37,537 bases of DNA, taken from contig JAKDMV010000017.1 in the NCBI GenBank assembly GCA_030452125.1, positions 1 to 37,537 on the forward strand, read 5' to 3'. This DNA is from Micrococcaceae bacterium (GTDB taxonomy: Bacteria; Actinomycetota; Actinomycetes; Actinomycetales; Micrococcaceae). Position numbers and translations under genes: made by a program. Every line of letters begins with the position of its first letter. Position 1 is the stretch's first letter. The notes below the pieces were generated by a model. That model worked only from the letters and a program-made list of their open reading frames with translations, searched no databases and was not told the DNA's origin. This document shows, in pieces, positions 18,176 to 27,910 of this stretch.

Positions 18176-18948
18176 GTGTTCCTCTCCGACAGCTGGGCCG
18201 GCCAGACGATTCCGGCCAGACGGCCGGTGCGTGCATCACGCCGGTAGGAGTAGTAGTCCTGGTCCTCGACCGTACACACCCCGGTGGAGGTGACGTCCAC
18301 GTCCAGACCTGCCAACAGGGTGGCCGCCGCACCCGGCAGGTCCAGTGAAGGAGTACCCCAGGAGGTCCTGGCTTCGATTCCGGGCATCACGGCCGCGGCG
18401 TCCGACGCCATGTCGGCAGGAACCTCGTAGCAGGCCCCGCATACCGCAGGACCGATCCACGCATGGATCCGGGCGCCCCCGGCCTCGCGGATAGCCTCGA
18501 CCGTGTTGGTCAGGATGCCCCCGAGCAGGCCGTTGCGCCCGGCGTGGGCCACCGCGGTGACCAGTCCGCCATCGTCCCGGGCGGCCACGAAGACGACCGG
18601 TACGCAATCGGCGACCATGACCGCCAGGGGGATCGAGCCGTCCGGGGACAGCAGGGCGTCGGCCTCGGCGGACCTCTCCCCCACCCCGGCGTCCCGGGCC
18701 GGGTCGACCTGCTGGTTCGGGGCCGCCGGACGGGGTTCCACGGTATGGACCGTGACCGAATGCGTCTGGTTCATGAACCGCAGGCTCCCGGGTTCCAGGC
18801 CCAGCCGGTCCTCCAGCCTCCGACGTCGTTGAAGGACCTCCGGGGCGTGGTCGCCCACGTGCAAGGCCAAGTTGCCCTCGGCGGTCGAGGTGAAGGCCAC
18901 CTGCGCCGGCGAAGGGCCGGGGAACTCAAAGCGAAGCAAGACCACCAC
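18172..18948 (-). CDS. pgeF: multicopper-polyphenol-oxidase-like (YfiH/PgeF) protein
   Basis: 258 residues. In E. coli PgeF removes misincorporated L-Ser muropeptides; other family members act as purine nucleoside phosphorylases. The likely active residues are present: His in NQTHS, Cys in VADCVPV and His in VAHAGRNG. The common HAGWRG is HAGRNG here, a variant usual in this order. The start is uncertain: GTG 18948 and GTG 18945 are adjacent and overlap a GGAG ribosome site. Lies between ftsZ and yggS. Confidence 0.9.
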   Translation of the reverse strand: MVVLLRFEFPGPSPAQVAFTSTAEGNLALHVGDHAPEVLQRRRRLEDRLGLEPGSLRFMNQTHSVTVHTVEPRPAAPNQQVDPARDAGVGERSAEADALLSPDGSIPLAVMVADCVPVVFVAARDDGGLVTAVAHAGRNGLLGGILTNTVEAIREAGGARIHAWIGPAVCGACYEVPADMASDAAAVMPGIEARTSWGTPSLDLPGAAATLLAGLDVDVTSTGVCTVEDQDYYSYRRDARTGRLAGIVWPAQLSERNT

Positions 18949-18961
18949 TCCAAATCAGACA

Positions 18962-19000
18962 ACGGCGCGCCACCCGGAATGGTACCGGGCCACGCGCCGT
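18962..19000 (-). terminator. stem-loop after ftsZ
   Basis: ACGGCGCG pairs with CGCGCCGT around an inner CCCGG/CCGGG stem, 28 bp past the ftsZ stop. It lacks a long T-run but is the strongest structure in this gap. It would separate ftsZ from pgeF transcripts. Confidence 0.5.
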
Positions 19001-19027
19001 CGACCCCATCAGGGCCACTGTCGGGGA

Positions 19028-20254
19028 TTACTTCAGGAAGTCGGGGACATCCAGATCGTCATGCGAGGAGGACGAGAGGTCCTGCTCCACGACGTGGGGC
19101 AGCTCGTCGTACCCCTGGGAGGCAGCGGGGGCCGCTTCGGGGGCGGAGGCCGCGGACTGGCCGGAGGAGCCGGGCGTCGATTGCGCCGAGGCGGCTCCCT
19201 CGGACGGGGCCAGCGGGATGGTGCCCGGGACCGTCGTGGGCGGCGCCTGCTGCGGCACTGCCGGTCCGCTCTGCTGCTGTCGCGGCTGCGCCGGTGCGCT
19301 GGTGACATCAACCTGGTCGAACCCCGCCGCAATGACGGTCACGCGGGCCTCGTCACCCAGGGCGTCGTCGATGACGGCACCGAAGATGATGTTGGCTTCC
19401 GGGTGGGCGACCTCCTGGACCAGGCGGGCCGCTTCGTTGATCTCGAACAGGCCCAGATCCGAACCGCCCTGGATGGAGAGCAGCACGCCGTGGGCCCCGT
19501 CGATGGACGCCTCGAGCAGCGGTGAGGCGATGGCCAGCTCGGCGGCCTGGACCGCACGGTCCTCGCCCCGGGCCGAGCCGATGCCCATGAGGGCGGAACC
19601 CGCCCCCTGCATGACCGACTTCACGTCGGCGAAGTCGAGGTTGATCAACCCGGGGGTCGTGATCAGGTCGGTGATGCCCTGGACGCCGGACAGCAGCACC
19701 TGGTCGGCGGAACGGAAGGCATCGAGTACCGAGACGTTCCGATCGCTGATGGAGAGCAGCCGGTCGTTCGGGATCACGATCAAGGTATCGACCTCGTCGC
19801 GAAGGGCGTCGATGCCGGCCTCGGCGGACGTTGCACGGCGACGGCCCTCGAAGGTGAACGGACGGGTGACGACGCCGATGGTCAGCGCCCCCAACGAACG
19901 GGCGATGCGGGCGACGACGGGGGCCCCGCCGGTGCCGGTACCACCGCCTTCGCCGGCGGTCACGAAGACCATGTCGGCGCCGCGCATGACCTCTTCGATT
20001 TCCTCGGCATGGTCTTCCGCTGCCTGGCGGCCGACCTCCGGGTTGGCGCCCGCGCCGAGGCCACGGGTCAGTTCGCGCCCCACGTCGAGCTTCACGTCGG
20101 CGTCACTCATGAGGAGCGCCTGCGCGTCGGTGTTGATCGCAATGAATTCGACGCCGCGAAGGCCGACCTCGATCATGCGGTTCACGGCGTTGACGCCGCC
20201 ACCGCCGATTCCGACGACCTTGATGACGGCGAGGTAGTTCTGTGGAGCTGCCAC
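19028..20254 (-). CDS. ftsZ: cell division GTPase FtsZ
   Basis: 408 residues; polymerises into the cytokinetic ring. The GTP-binding motifs are intact: [13 protein letters not shown] near the N-terminus and the tubulin signature [13 protein letters not shown] (about 103-115). The T7-loop [11 protein letters not shown] is present. A variable Pro/Ser/Ala linker leads to the conserved C-terminal tail [10 protein letters not shown], the docking site for SepF. I chose GTG 20254 ([11 protein letters not shown]) with an AAGGGA site 8 bp upstream; the frame extends to 20311 without homology. Confidence 0.98.
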   Translation of the reverse strand: MAAPQNYLAVIKVVGIGGGGVNAVNRMIEVGLRGVEFIAINTDAQALLMSDADVKLDVGRELTRGLGAGANPEVGRQAAEDHAEEIEEVMRGADMVFVTAGEGGGTGTGGAPVVARIARSLGALTIGVVTRPFTFEGRRRATSAEAGIDALRDEVDTLIVIPNDRLLSISDRNVSVLDAFRSADQVLLSGVQGITDLITTPGLINLDFADVKSVMQGAGSALMGIGSARGEDRAVQAAELAIASPLLEASIDGAHGVLLSIQGGSDLGLFEINEAARLVQEVAHPEANIIFGAVIDDALGDEARVTVIAAGFDQVDVTSAPAQPRQQQSGPAVPQQAPPTTVPGTIPLAPSEGAASAQSTPGSSGQSAASAPEAAPAASQGYDELPHVVEQDLSSSSHDDLDVPDFLK

Positions 20255-20314
20255 GTCCTGTTTCCCTTGTTCGATGTGCTGCTGAGTCTTAGGAAGCTTC
20301 AACCGGACCAACGT

Positions 20315-20335
20315 TAACCCTCAAGTTGAGGGTTA
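20315..20335. promoter_or_regulatory. perfect palindrome upstream of ftsZ, candidate operator
   Basis: TAACCCTCAA, a single g, then TTGAGGGTTA: 10-bp arms with a 1-bp centre. It starts 61 bp upstream of the ftsZ GTG, next to -10-like TATAAC and a TTGACA at 20342-20347. MerR-type proteins recognise such arms (SoxR sites contain CCTCAAG), and a MerR-type activator of ftsZ, FtsR, is known in Corynebacterium. That this is an FtsR site is inference. Confidence 0.6.
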
Positions 20336-20362
20336 TAGTTATGTCAAGTACCTGCTACTAAG

Positions 20363-20391
20363 ACGCTATGTTTTGCATCCCCGGCATGCAA
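20363..20391 (-). promoter_or_regulatory. probable ftsZ promoter
   Basis: Minus strand: TTGCAT (20386-20391), a 17-bp spacer, TAGCGT (20363-20368). This gives a leader of about 100 nt that includes the palindrome. A second promoter using TTGACA or TATAAC nearer the gene is possible. The rest of the 197-bp ftsQ-ftsZ gap holds no gene. Confidence 0.5.
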
Positions 20392-20451
20392 CGACCGCCT
20401 AGGCGTGTCGCACCATTACCGTGGGGTGGTTCCTGCCGCATGCCCCGACCC

Positions 20452-21195
20452 CTACCGGGTGACCGGGTGGTCGGGGGTGCTGACGTCGAAGGTCTTGACG
20501 CCCGCCTGCTTCTTGTCCTTCAGGAAGGCCGTGAGGACCCGTGCCTTGTCACCGCTGCGTTCGTCGCTCCCCCACAGGACCTTCTGCCCGGTCGTGAGGG
20601 AGAGTTCAACCGAATCGACGGTCTGCGCGCTGGCATGGTCAAGCTTTTTCAACGTCGAGGAAGGCAAGGCCGCCAAAACGCCGGTCAAGGAGGAAAAGAC
20701 CTCCGGATCCTGCTCCGAGGCCTTCCCGTCGATCAGCGGAAGCTTGACGCCCTTGCGTTTCTTGACGCTGGACAACGTCCTGCCGTCCTCTCCGACCAGG
20801 TCGTAGGACTTCGAATCGTTCTCCACGATGGCCACCGGGGCGAACTCGACGATCCGCACCTCGAGGGTCCCGGGGGCATGGGCCTGGACAACGACGTCAT
20901 GGATGGCTTCCTGATCCGCGAGCAGGTCCTTGACCCGCCCCGGACCGATCCGTGGCAATGGAGTTCCTTCCAATGGTTCCAGCGCCGTGGTGATCGTCTT
21001 CGTCGGGACCAGCTTATTGCCCTCCACCGTGATCGTCTGCACGGCCAGCAGGGGCGAATAGAGCAGCACCAGCATCAGGACCACGATCACCGCGACGACG
21101 GCCCCGCCGATCCACAGGATGCGTCGACGCAGACGCCGGCCGGGCGATTCGGGCAGGGTGACGACGTTGGGGCCGCCGGAGGATCCCCCGCTCAT
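20452..21195 (-). CDS. ftsQ: divisome protein FtsQ
   Basis: 247 residues, bitopic. A short Arg-rich cytoplasmic tail, one membrane helix (about 26-47), then an extracellular POTRA domain (LLAVQTITVEGNKLVPTKTI...) and the FtsQ/DivIB beta domain. It links FtsB/FtsL to the septal synthase. ATG 21195 overlaps the murC stop as ATGA. Downstream comes ftsZ, with its own promoter. Confidence 0.95.
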   Translation of the reverse strand: MSGGSSGGPNVVTLPESPGRRLRRRILWIGGAVVAVIVVLMLVLLYSPLLAVQTITVEGNKLVPTKTITTALEPLEGTPLPRIGPGRVKDLLADQEAIHDVVVQAHAPGTLEVRIVEFAPVAIVENDSKSYDLVGEDGRTLSSVKKRKGVKLPLIDGKASEQDPEVFSSLTGVLAALPSSTLKKLDHASAQTVDSVELSLTTGQKVLWGSDERSGDKARVLTAFLKDKKQAGVKTFDVSTPDHPVTR

Positions 21196-22589
21196 GCGCC
21201 CGATTCCAACCTCGAAACGATCACCGGTCCGAGTTCGGTGACATCCCCGGCGCCGATGGTCATCACGATATCGCCGCTGCGGGCCACCTCGGAGATCCGG
21301 GCCGCCACGTCCCCGCGATCGACCAACCCGCCGGCGGTGTTCAACGCATCGGCCACGAGGGATGAATGGACCCCGGGCAACGGTTGTTCACGGGCTGCGT
21401 AGATCTCCAGCACCAGGGCCGTATCAGCCAGGGAGAGGGCATCGGCGAACTCCGCCCAGAATTCGCGGGTCCGGCTGAACAGATGCGGTTGGAAGACGAC
21501 ATGGACCTTGCCATGCTCCCCCGCCACGGCACGGCCGGCCCGCAGCGCCGCCAGGACCTCCGTCGGGTGGTGGGCGTAGTCGTCGTAGACGGTGACCCCG
21601 TGGGCCCGGCCCCGGAGCTCGAAACGCCGGGCCGCCCCGGTGAAGGCCGCCAGGCCGTCGAGAGCCGTCCCCGGATCCAGCCCGCAGTCCAGTCCGACGG
21701 CGAAGGCCGCCGCCGCATTGAGCAGGTTGTGGTCCCCGGGGGCGGAGAGCGAGAGCCGCCCGGATCCGCCACTGCCCCAGTCCAGATCGCAGGCGAAGCG
21801 TCCCTCCTCGGGCCGGGAGTTGCTCAGCCGACGGTCCGCGGAGTCGGAGAAACCGTAGGTCTGCACCCGCACCAGAGGACGTTCCGCGCGGAGGCGCCGT
21901 GCCAGGGCCAGGGCCCCGGGGTCGTCGGCGCAGGCGATCAGCAATCCGCCGTCGGGCAACAAAGAGGCGAACTGGTGGAAGCTCTCATGCACCGCGGCTT
22001 CGGTGCCGTAGTGGTCCAGGTGGTCGGCCTCGATATTGGTCACCACGATGGTATCGGGACGGTAGTTCAGGAACGAGGCGTCGGATTCGTCGGCTTCGGC
22101 CACGAAGATCCGCCCCGAGCCATGTTCGGCGTTGACCCCCAACCCCGCGATGTTGGCGCCGATGGCGAAGGACGGTGAGGCTCCTGCCTGGCGCAGCATC
22201 ACGGCGATGAGCGAGGTGGCCGTCGTCTTGCCGTGGGTGCCGCAGACGGCGACGACATGGTGGGAATCCATCGTGGCCGCCAGCCCCTCGGAGCGGTGCA
22301 GGATGCGCATCCCGCGGTCGATGGCGGCATCATATTCGGGATTCCCCGCCTTGATGACCGAGGAGGCGACGACGGTATCGGCCTCCGGCAGCTCCGCGGC
22401 GGAGTATCCGACGTGGATCACCGCCCCCAGGGCGCGGAGTTCGTCCAGGACCGGAAGGTCCTTGGCGTCGCTGCCGGTGACGGCGACCCCCTGGGCCAGC
22501 ATCAGCCGGGCGACGGCGGAGACCCCGACCCCGCCGATCCCCATGAGATGGACCCGGCCGAGCTCGGCCAGCGTATGACGTTGTTGCAT
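21192..22589 (-). CDS. murC: UDP-N-acetylmuramate-L-alanine ligase
   Basis: 465 residues. Adds L-Ala to UDP-MurNAc, the first peptide step of peptidoglycan synthesis. The Rossmann N-domain HLMGIGGVGVSAVA begins near residue 14; the ATP P-loop is VCGTHGKTTATSL, followed by EADESDASF and NIEADHLDHYG, with the C-terminal DDYAHHPTEV. ATG 22589 (MQQRHTLAEL) lies 4 bp after the murG stop with an AGAGG site inside murG. The frame is open to 22784 but that part is not MurC-like. Confidence 0.97.
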   Translation of the reverse strand: MQQRHTLAELGRVHLMGIGGVGVSAVARLMLAQGVAVTGSDAKDLPVLDELRALGAVIHVGYSAAELPEADTVVASSVIKAGNPEYDAAIDRGMRILHRSEGLAATMDSHHVVAVCGTHGKTTATSLIAVMLRQAGASPSFAIGANIAGLGVNAEHGSGRIFVAEADESDASFLNYRPDTIVVTNIEADHLDHYGTEAAVHESFHQFASLLPDGGLLIACADDPGALALARRLRAERPLVRVQTYGFSDSADRRLSNSRPEEGRFACDLDWGSGGSGRLSLSAPGDHNLLNAAAAFAVGLDCGLDPGTALDGLAAFTGAARRFELRGRAHGVTVYDDYAHHPTEVLAALRAGRAVAGEHGKVHVVFQPHLFSRTREFWAEFADALSLADTALVLEIYAAREQPLPGVHSSLVADALNTAGGLVDRGDVAARISEVARSGDIVMTIGAGDVTELGPVIVSRLESGA

Positions 22590-22593
22590 GCCT

Positions 22594-23742
22594 CTAGTGT
22601 CCTCTCTTCGGGGCGCGGACGCCCCGCTGCCCGGCGGCCGCGTCGAGCACCCGGCGGGCCATCTGTTCGGCGGCGTCGCGGCGCCCCAGCGCCCGGGCCG
22701 CCGCGGACATGGTGTCCAGGCGTCCGGGGTCGGCCAGCAACCCGGGGACGACCCGGGCGACGTAGTCGGCGGTGAACTCGTCATCGGGTTTCACGATGGC
22801 GCCCCCCGTGGCCTTCAGGTCGCTGGCATTTTGTGCCTGTTCGCCGTTGCCGATCGGCAGCGGGACCAGGATCGAGGGCAGTCCGACGGCGGCCAGCTCG
22901 CAGACCGTGCCGGCTCCGGCCCGGGCAATGATCAGGTCCGCGGCGGCGTAGGCCTGTTCCATCCCGTCCACGTATTCGACCTGGTGGTAGCCGGGCAGCG
23001 ACAGCGGCTCCCCGTCCTCGTCCACCATGGCCTTGCCGCTGCCGGTGACGTGCAGGACCTGGAATCCCGGGTGTTCGGCGCCGGCGTCCCCGGCCAGGCG
23101 GCGGAGACCACCGATGAGGGCCTGGTTCACCGACAGGGCGCCGGAGGATCCGCCGGTGACCACCAGGGTCGGCAGCTGTGGGTCCAGGCCCAGGGCGCTG
23201 CGGGCTTCGACCCGGGCCGCGGCGCGGTCCAATCCGGCGATCCGGCGGCTCATGGGCATGCCGACCAGTTCGGCTCCGGGCAGGCCGGTGCCCTCGAACG
23301 CGGTGCCCACGGCGGCGGCGAAGCGCGCGCCGACCCGGTTGGCCAGGCCTGCCTTGGCGTTGGCCTCATGCACGACCACCGGGATGTGCAGCCGACGGGC
23401 CGCCAGATAAACCGGAGTGCAGACGTAGCCGCCGACCCCGACGACCACGTCGGCCTCGGCCCGGCGCAGGATGTTCTGGGCCCCCCGCACTGCCGCCACG
23501 AAACGGAACGGCAGCTTCAGCAGGTCCAGCGAGGGACGGCGTGGCATCGGCACCCGGGCGATGGTCTCCAACTCGTAGCCGGCCGCCGGCACCAGCCGGG
23601 TTTCCATCCCCGAGGGGGTTCCGACCAGGCGGATCGCGGGCCGGGGTTCGGCCTCCCGCAGGGCATCGGCAATGGCGAGCAGGGGTGAGACATGGCCGGC
23701 GGTTCCTCCGCCGGCCATCACCACCGAGGGGACATGGTTCAT
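22594..23742 (-). CDS. murG: lipid II synthase (GlcNAc transferase MurG)
   Basis: 382 residues, a GT28 peripheral membrane enzyme adding GlcNAc to lipid I. The N-terminal glycine-rich loop is [20 protein letters not shown]; the donor-binding domain has [14 protein letters not shown] and [25 protein letters not shown] 23742 overlaps the ftsW stop as ATGA, indicating coupled translation. Confidence 0.97.
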   Translation of the reverse strand: MNHVPSVVMAGGGTAGHVSPLLAIADALREAEPRPAIRLVGTPSGMETRLVPAAGYELETIARVPMPRRPSLDLLKLPFRFVAAVRGAQNILRRAEADVVVGVGGYVCTPVYLAARRLHIPVVVHEANAKAGLANRVGARFAAAVGTAFEGTGLPGAELVGMPMSRRIAGLDRAAARVEARSALGLDPQLPTLVVTGGSSGALSVNQALIGGLRRLAGDAGAEHPGFQVLHVTGSGKAMVDEDGEPLSLPGYHQVEYVDGMEQAYAAADLIIARAGAGTVCELAAVGLPSILVPLPIGNGEQAQNASDLKATGGAIVKPDDEFTADYVARVVPGLLADPGRLDTMSAAARALGRRDAAEQMARRVLDAAAGQRGVRAPKRGH

Positions 23743-25271
23743 GGGTTGGCCTTCCTGGCTTTGCGTGGGGTCCCGCCCGGGGTCGTGGCTTCGGTGGGCA
23801 GTTCAGAGCTGGCGTCGGGGCGGGAACGGGCGAAGCACAACACGACGCCGACGGCCATGAGCGAGAGCAGCAGGGCCGAACCACCCGAGGAGATGAAGGG
23901 CAGCGGGACGCCGATCACCGGGAGCAACCCGGTGACCATGCCGATGTTCAGGAATGCCTGGCCGATCAGCCAGGCCATGATGCCGCCGGTGGCGATGCGC
24001 ACGAACCCGTCCTGGTGGCGGGCCGCGACCCGGTACATCGCAATGGCGAGGATCGCGAAGAGCACGACGACGACCAGGGTGCCCAACAGTCCGAGCTCCT
24101 CACCGAGGATGGTGAAGATGAAGTCGTTGGAGGCCTCGGGGATGTAGTTCCACTTCTGCCGTGATTGGCCCAGGCCCACACCCCACCAGCCGCCTGAGGC
24201 CAGCGCATAGATGCCCTGGGTGGATTGGTAGCAGGCGCCGGGCTGGGTATCGCAGTTCAGCCCCAGCCAGGCATAGATGCGGGTCATGCGGTTGCCGGAG
24301 ACCATCACCATGACCACGGCCGCGATGGCCCCGAGCACCCCGGCCGCGGCGAACAGCTTCAGCCGGACCCCGCCCAGGAACAACGTGGCCACCAGGACCA
24401 GACCGATGACCAGTGCGGTGCCCAGGTCCCGGCCGACCATCACCAGTCCCAGGAGCAGGACGCCCCCGGGGAAGAGGACCGGGATCAAGGCGTGGGACGT
24501 CTGGTCGATGAGCTTGGACTTCTTGCTCAGTACGGAGGCCGCCCAGACCGCCAGGGCCAGCTTCGCCGCTTCGGAGGGTTGGAAGGTGAGCGAACCGATC
24601 TTGATCCAGTTCTTGTTCCCGTAGATCTCCAGCCCCAGCGGTGTCAGGACCAGCAGGAGCAGGAAGGCGCTGATGAACAGGGCCGGCCACGCCAGCTTCT
24701 TGAACGTCGGCAGCGAGAACCGCGAGATGATGAGCATCATCGCGACCCCCACGACGGCCCAGACGCCCTGTTTGATGACCTGGTCGTAGGAGGAGGCATC
24801 GGGGTTGCTGCTGATCGCTTCCACGGAGGAGGAGGACAGGACCATCATCAGGCCGATCACGGTCAGGGCCAACGTGCTGCCCAGGATCAGGTAGTACCCG
24901 GTCCGTCCGTCCTTATGCGGGTCGCCTTCAACCCAGTTCCAGAAGCGGGCGACCGGCGTTTGGGTGGATTTCTCCCGGGTCCTGCCCCGCGTGGCCGCCG
25001 TGTTCTCGCGTCCGGGGGTCCGGGTGATGAGGGCCCGCGACCGGTCGGGGGCCTGGAGGCCCTTCTTCCGCGGGGAGGAGGCCTTCTTCGGGCTGCCGGG
25101 GTGGGCGTTGGTGGCCGGGGCCGACTCCTGCGCCCCGGTATCGGCGGTGCCGGATGGACCGGACGCCGGCGGATGTCCCGCTGAGCCTGCGTTGCCCCCG
25201 TGGAGGCCCGTCCTGCGGATCCGGGGCTTGCGGCCCGATCCACCGGTGGGGCGTGATGTGGGGGGTTCCAC
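23739..25271 (-). CDS. ftsW: septal peptidoglycan glycosyltransferase FtsW (SEDS family)
   Basis: 510 residues. FtsW polymerises lipid II with its partner FtsI. About ten membrane helices follow residue 124 ([20 protein letters not shown]). SEDS marks include [14 protein letters not shown], the following [14 protein letters not shown], and [16 protein letters not shown]. An extracellular loop holds two cysteines ([10 protein letters not shown]). Residues 1-124 are a basic, Ser/Pro/Gly-rich cytoplasmic tail. Start GTG 25271 has a perfect AAGGAG 5 bp upstream that overlaps the murD stop codon. Confidence 0.96.
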   Translation of the reverse strand: MEPPTSRPTGGSGRKPRIRRTGLHGGNAGSAGHPPASGPSGTADTGAQESAPATNAHPGSPKKASSPRKKGLQAPDRSRALITRTPGRENTAATRGRTREKSTQTPVARFWNWVEGDPHKDGRTGYYLILGSTLALTVIGLMMVLSSSSVEAISSNPDASSYDQVIKQGVWAVVGVAMMLIISRFSLPTFKKLAWPALFISAFLLLLVLTPLGLEIYGNKNWIKIGSLTFQPSEAAKLALAVWAASVLSKKSKLIDQTSHALIPVLFPGGVLLLGLVMVGRDLGTALVIGLVLVATLFLGGVRLKLFAAAGVLGAIAAVVMVMVSGNRMTRIYAWLGLNCDTQPGACYQSTQGIYALASGGWWGVGLGQSRQKWNYIPEASNDFIFTILGEELGLLGTLVVVVLFAILAIAMYRVAARHQDGFVRIATGGIMAWLIGQAFLNIGMVTGLLPVIGVPLPFISSGGSALLLSLMAVGVVLCFARSRPDASSELPTEATTPGGTPRKARKANP

Positions 25272-25280
25272 GCATACTCC

Positions 25281-26807
25281 TTAGTTTTCTTCGTCCTCCA
25301 TGAGCCGGCCGACCGCTTCGATGAAGGCGTTGCCGCGGTGGGCGTAGGACGTGAACTGGTCCATGGATGCCGCCGCCGGCGCCATGAGCACCGTGTCCCC
25401 GGCCTCGGCGATCCGCGCCGCGGCTTGAACAGCCGCTTCCATGACCGACGTTTCGCGTTCCTGCCGATCCGAACCATCTGCTGTCTGTGTACCAGTTTCG
25501 CCTACCGGCGCCTCGATCACCTGCACCGTGGGCGCGTGTCGCCGCAATGCCTCCTGCAGCGCGGAGGTGTCGGTTCCGATGAGCACCACGGCTCGGAGTT
25601 TGTCGGCGAAGCGCGTCACCAGTTCGGAGTAGTCCACTCCCTTGGACAGCCCTCCGGCGATCCAGACGACCGAGCCGAAGGAGCCCAGCGATGCGGCGGC
25701 GGCATGCGGGTTGGTGGCCTTGGAATCGTTGATCCACAGGATGTCGTCCCGACGGGCGACGGCCTGGATGCGGTGGTCCCCGCCTTCATAGGCGTGCAGT
25801 CCCCGGCGGACGGCTTCCGGTTCGACCCCGTAGGCGCGGACCAGCGCCGCGGCAGCCAGCGCATTGGCGACCATATGCCGCGGTGCCACTCCCCCGAAGT
25901 CCTCCAACGAGGCCAGTTCGGCGGCCGAATCACCGCGCTCGGCGATGTAGGCGCGGTCCACCAACAGATCGTCGACGACCCCCAGCATGCTGCGCGCGGG
26001 GACCGAGGTGGTGAAGCCGATGGCCCGGCATCCCTCGACGACATCGGCGTCTTCGACCATTTTCTCGGTGATCGGTGCCTCCACGTTGTACACCGCGGCC
26101 ACCCGGGTGCGTTCGTAGATCCTGGCTTTATCCGCCTGGTACTGCTCGAAGGAGCCATGCCAGTCCACATGGTCCTGGGCGATGTTCAACACCACCGAGG
26201 CCAGCGGCGAGAGGGTGTGGGTGTAGTGCAGTTGGAAACTGGAGAGCTCGACGGCGATCACGTCATACCCCTCGGGGTCGCGGACCGCATCGAGGATGGG
26301 CGTGCCGACGTTGCCGGCGGCGACGGCCCGCAGCCCGCCCGCCTGCAGCATGGCCTCGGTCATCCCCACGGTGGTGGTTTTCCCGTTCGTCCCGGTGATG
26401 ACCAGCCATTCGGCGGTCTTGCGCCCTTCACGGTGGTTCACCCGCCAGGCGAGTTCGACGTCGCCCCAGATCGGCACCGAGGCTTCGGCGGCAGCCCTCA
26501 GCAGCGGGTGATGCGGTGGCCAGCCCGGTGAGGCGATGACCAGATCGGCGACCCGGCCGTCGATGGTGGGCAGTCCCTGGGTGTGTTCCGGGCCCAGCAG
26601 GACGTCCCGGGCACCGACGATCTTCAAGGTGTCGGCCCGCTGGGCGCTTTCCTCCCCGGCGCCGGTATCGACGACGACGACGGCGGCCCCGAGCTCGATC
26701 AGGGTATCGGCGGCGGAGAAGCCGGTGACGCCCAGCCCGGCCACCACGACCCGCAGGCCGCTCCAGTCGGCGTCCCAGCTGGTCAGATCGTCCAAACGCA
26801 CGTTCAC
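25281..26807 (-). CDS. murD: UDP-N-acetylmuramoyl-L-alanine-D-glutamate ligase
   Basis: About 508 residues. Adds D-Glu to UDP-MurNAc-L-Ala. The N-domain reads [19 protein letters not shown], the P-loop is [14 protein letters not shown], followed by [21 protein letters not shown] and [14 protein letters not shown] chose GTG 26807, which overlaps the mraY stop as GTGA; ATG 26822 is a possible earlier start. The frame stays open far upstream through mraY and murF but without meaning. A 30-residue Thr/Gln/Glu-rich segment (about 450-480) before the last helix is unusual and probably a loop. Confidence 0.96.
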   Translation of the reverse strand: MNVRLDDLTSWDADWSGLRVVVAGLGVTGFSAADTLIELGAAVVVVDTGAGEESAQRADTLKIVGARDVLLGPEHTQGLPTIDGRVADLVIASPGWPPHHPLLRAAAEASVPIWGDVELAWRVNHREGRKTAEWLVITGTNGKTTTVGMTEAMLQAGGLRAVAAGNVGTPILDAVRDPEGYDVIAVELSSFQLHYTHTLSPLASVVLNIAQDHVDWHGSFEQYQADKARIYERTRVAAVYNVEAPITEKMVEDADVVEGCRAIGFTTSVPARSMLGVVDDLLVDRAYIAERGDSAAELASLEDFGGVAPRHMVANALAAAALVRAYGVEPEAVRRGLHAYEGGDHRIQAVARRDDILWINDSKATNPHAAAASLGSFGSVVWIAGGLSKGVDYSELVTRFADKLRAVVLIGTDTSALQEALRRHAPTVQVIEAPVGETGTQTADGSDRQERETSVMEAAVQAAARIAEAGDTVLMAPAAASMDQFTSYAHRGNAFIEAVGRLMEDEEN

Positions 26808-27910
26808 AGTCCCAAAACCCATTCGCCGTAGAAGAGACCCAAGGCAACGGCGACGCACAGTCCGCAGATGATCCAGAAGCGCACGACGACGGTGACTTCG
26901 GCCCACCCCTTGAGTTCGAAGTGATGCTGCAGCGGAGCCATCAGGAAGATTCGTCTGCCGCCGGAGAGTTTGAAGAAGCCGACCTGGATGATCACCGACA
27001 AGGAGATGATCACGAACAGTCCGGCGAGGATGATCAGCAGGACCTCGGTGCGTGAGAGCAGCGCGAAGGCCGCCACGGCACCACCGATGGCCAGTGAGCC
27101 GGTGTCCCCCATGAAGATCTGTGCCGGGGAGGTGTTCCACCACAGGAACCCGATCAGGGCCCCGGAGAGGATCGCCGCGAGCAGGGCCAGATCCATCGGG
27201 TCGCGGACTTCGTAACACACCGACCCGATCGAGCGGGAGGATCCACAGGCCTGGTTGAACTGCCAGATGCCCATCAGGGTGTACGCACTGAAGACCATGA
27301 TCGACGCCCCGGTCGCCAGCCCGTCCAGGCCGTCGGTGAGGTTCACGCCGTTGGTGGCCGCGGTGACGATCACATTCGCCCAGATGATGAAGAGGATGGC
27401 CCCGATCAGCGGGCCGAAGAACGCCAGATCCAGGGCGGTGTCGCGCGTGAAGGACAAATGGGTGGAGGCCGGGGTCAGACCCTTGCCGTTGGGGAACTTC
27501 AGTGCGAGGATCGCGAAGGCGATCCCCACGATCGCCTGCAACAGCAGTTTCTGCCAGGCCCGGAGCCCGAGGCTGCGCTGCTTGGAGATCTTGATGTAGT
27601 CGTCGAGGAACCCGACGAAGCCCATGCCGGCCATCAGGAACAGCAACACCAACCCACTGGCCGAGGGGCCGGGGGCATGGTCGGCGAGCAGGCCCAGGAT
27701 CCCGTGCGTACCGAAATAGGCGACGAAGACGGCCGCGACGATGACGGCACCGCCCATGGTCGGCGTCCCGCGCTTGGTGTGGTGCGAGGTCGGACCGTCG
27801 TCCCGGACGAACTGGCCATAGCTGCGCTTGGTCAGGACCTTGATGAAGACCGGGGTTCCGGCAAAGGACAGGACCAGGGCGATGGCTGCGCCCATGATGA
27901 GGGAGATCAC
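26804..27910 (-). CDS. mraY: phospho-N-acetylmuramoyl-pentapeptide transferase
   Basis: 368 residues, ten membrane helices predicted from the pattern. Transfers phospho-MurNAc-pentapeptide to undecaprenyl phosphate to make lipid I. Visible motifs: [10 protein letters not shown], the Asp-Asp motif [17 protein letters not shown] and [11 protein letters not shown], with a C-terminal [11 protein letters not shown] 27910 overlaps the murF stop as GTGA. Confidence 0.97.
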   Translation of the reverse strand: MISLIMGAAIALVLSFAGTPVFIKVLTKRSYGQFVRDDGPTSHHTKRGTPTMGGAVIVAAVFVAYFGTHGILGLLADHAPGPSASGLVLLFLMAGMGFVGFLDDYIKISKQRSLGLRAWQKLLLQAIVGIAFAILALKFPNGKGLTPASTHLSFTRDTALDLAFFGPLIGAILFIIWANVIVTAATNGVNLTDGLDGLATGASIMVFSAYTLMGIWQFNQACGSSRSIGSVCYEVRDPMDLALLAAILSGALIGFLWWNTSPAQIFMGDTGSLAIGGAVAAFALLSRTEVLLIILAGLFVIISLSVIIQVGFFKLSGGRRIFLMAPLQHHFELKGWAEVTVVVRFWIICGLCVAVALGLFYGEWVLGL

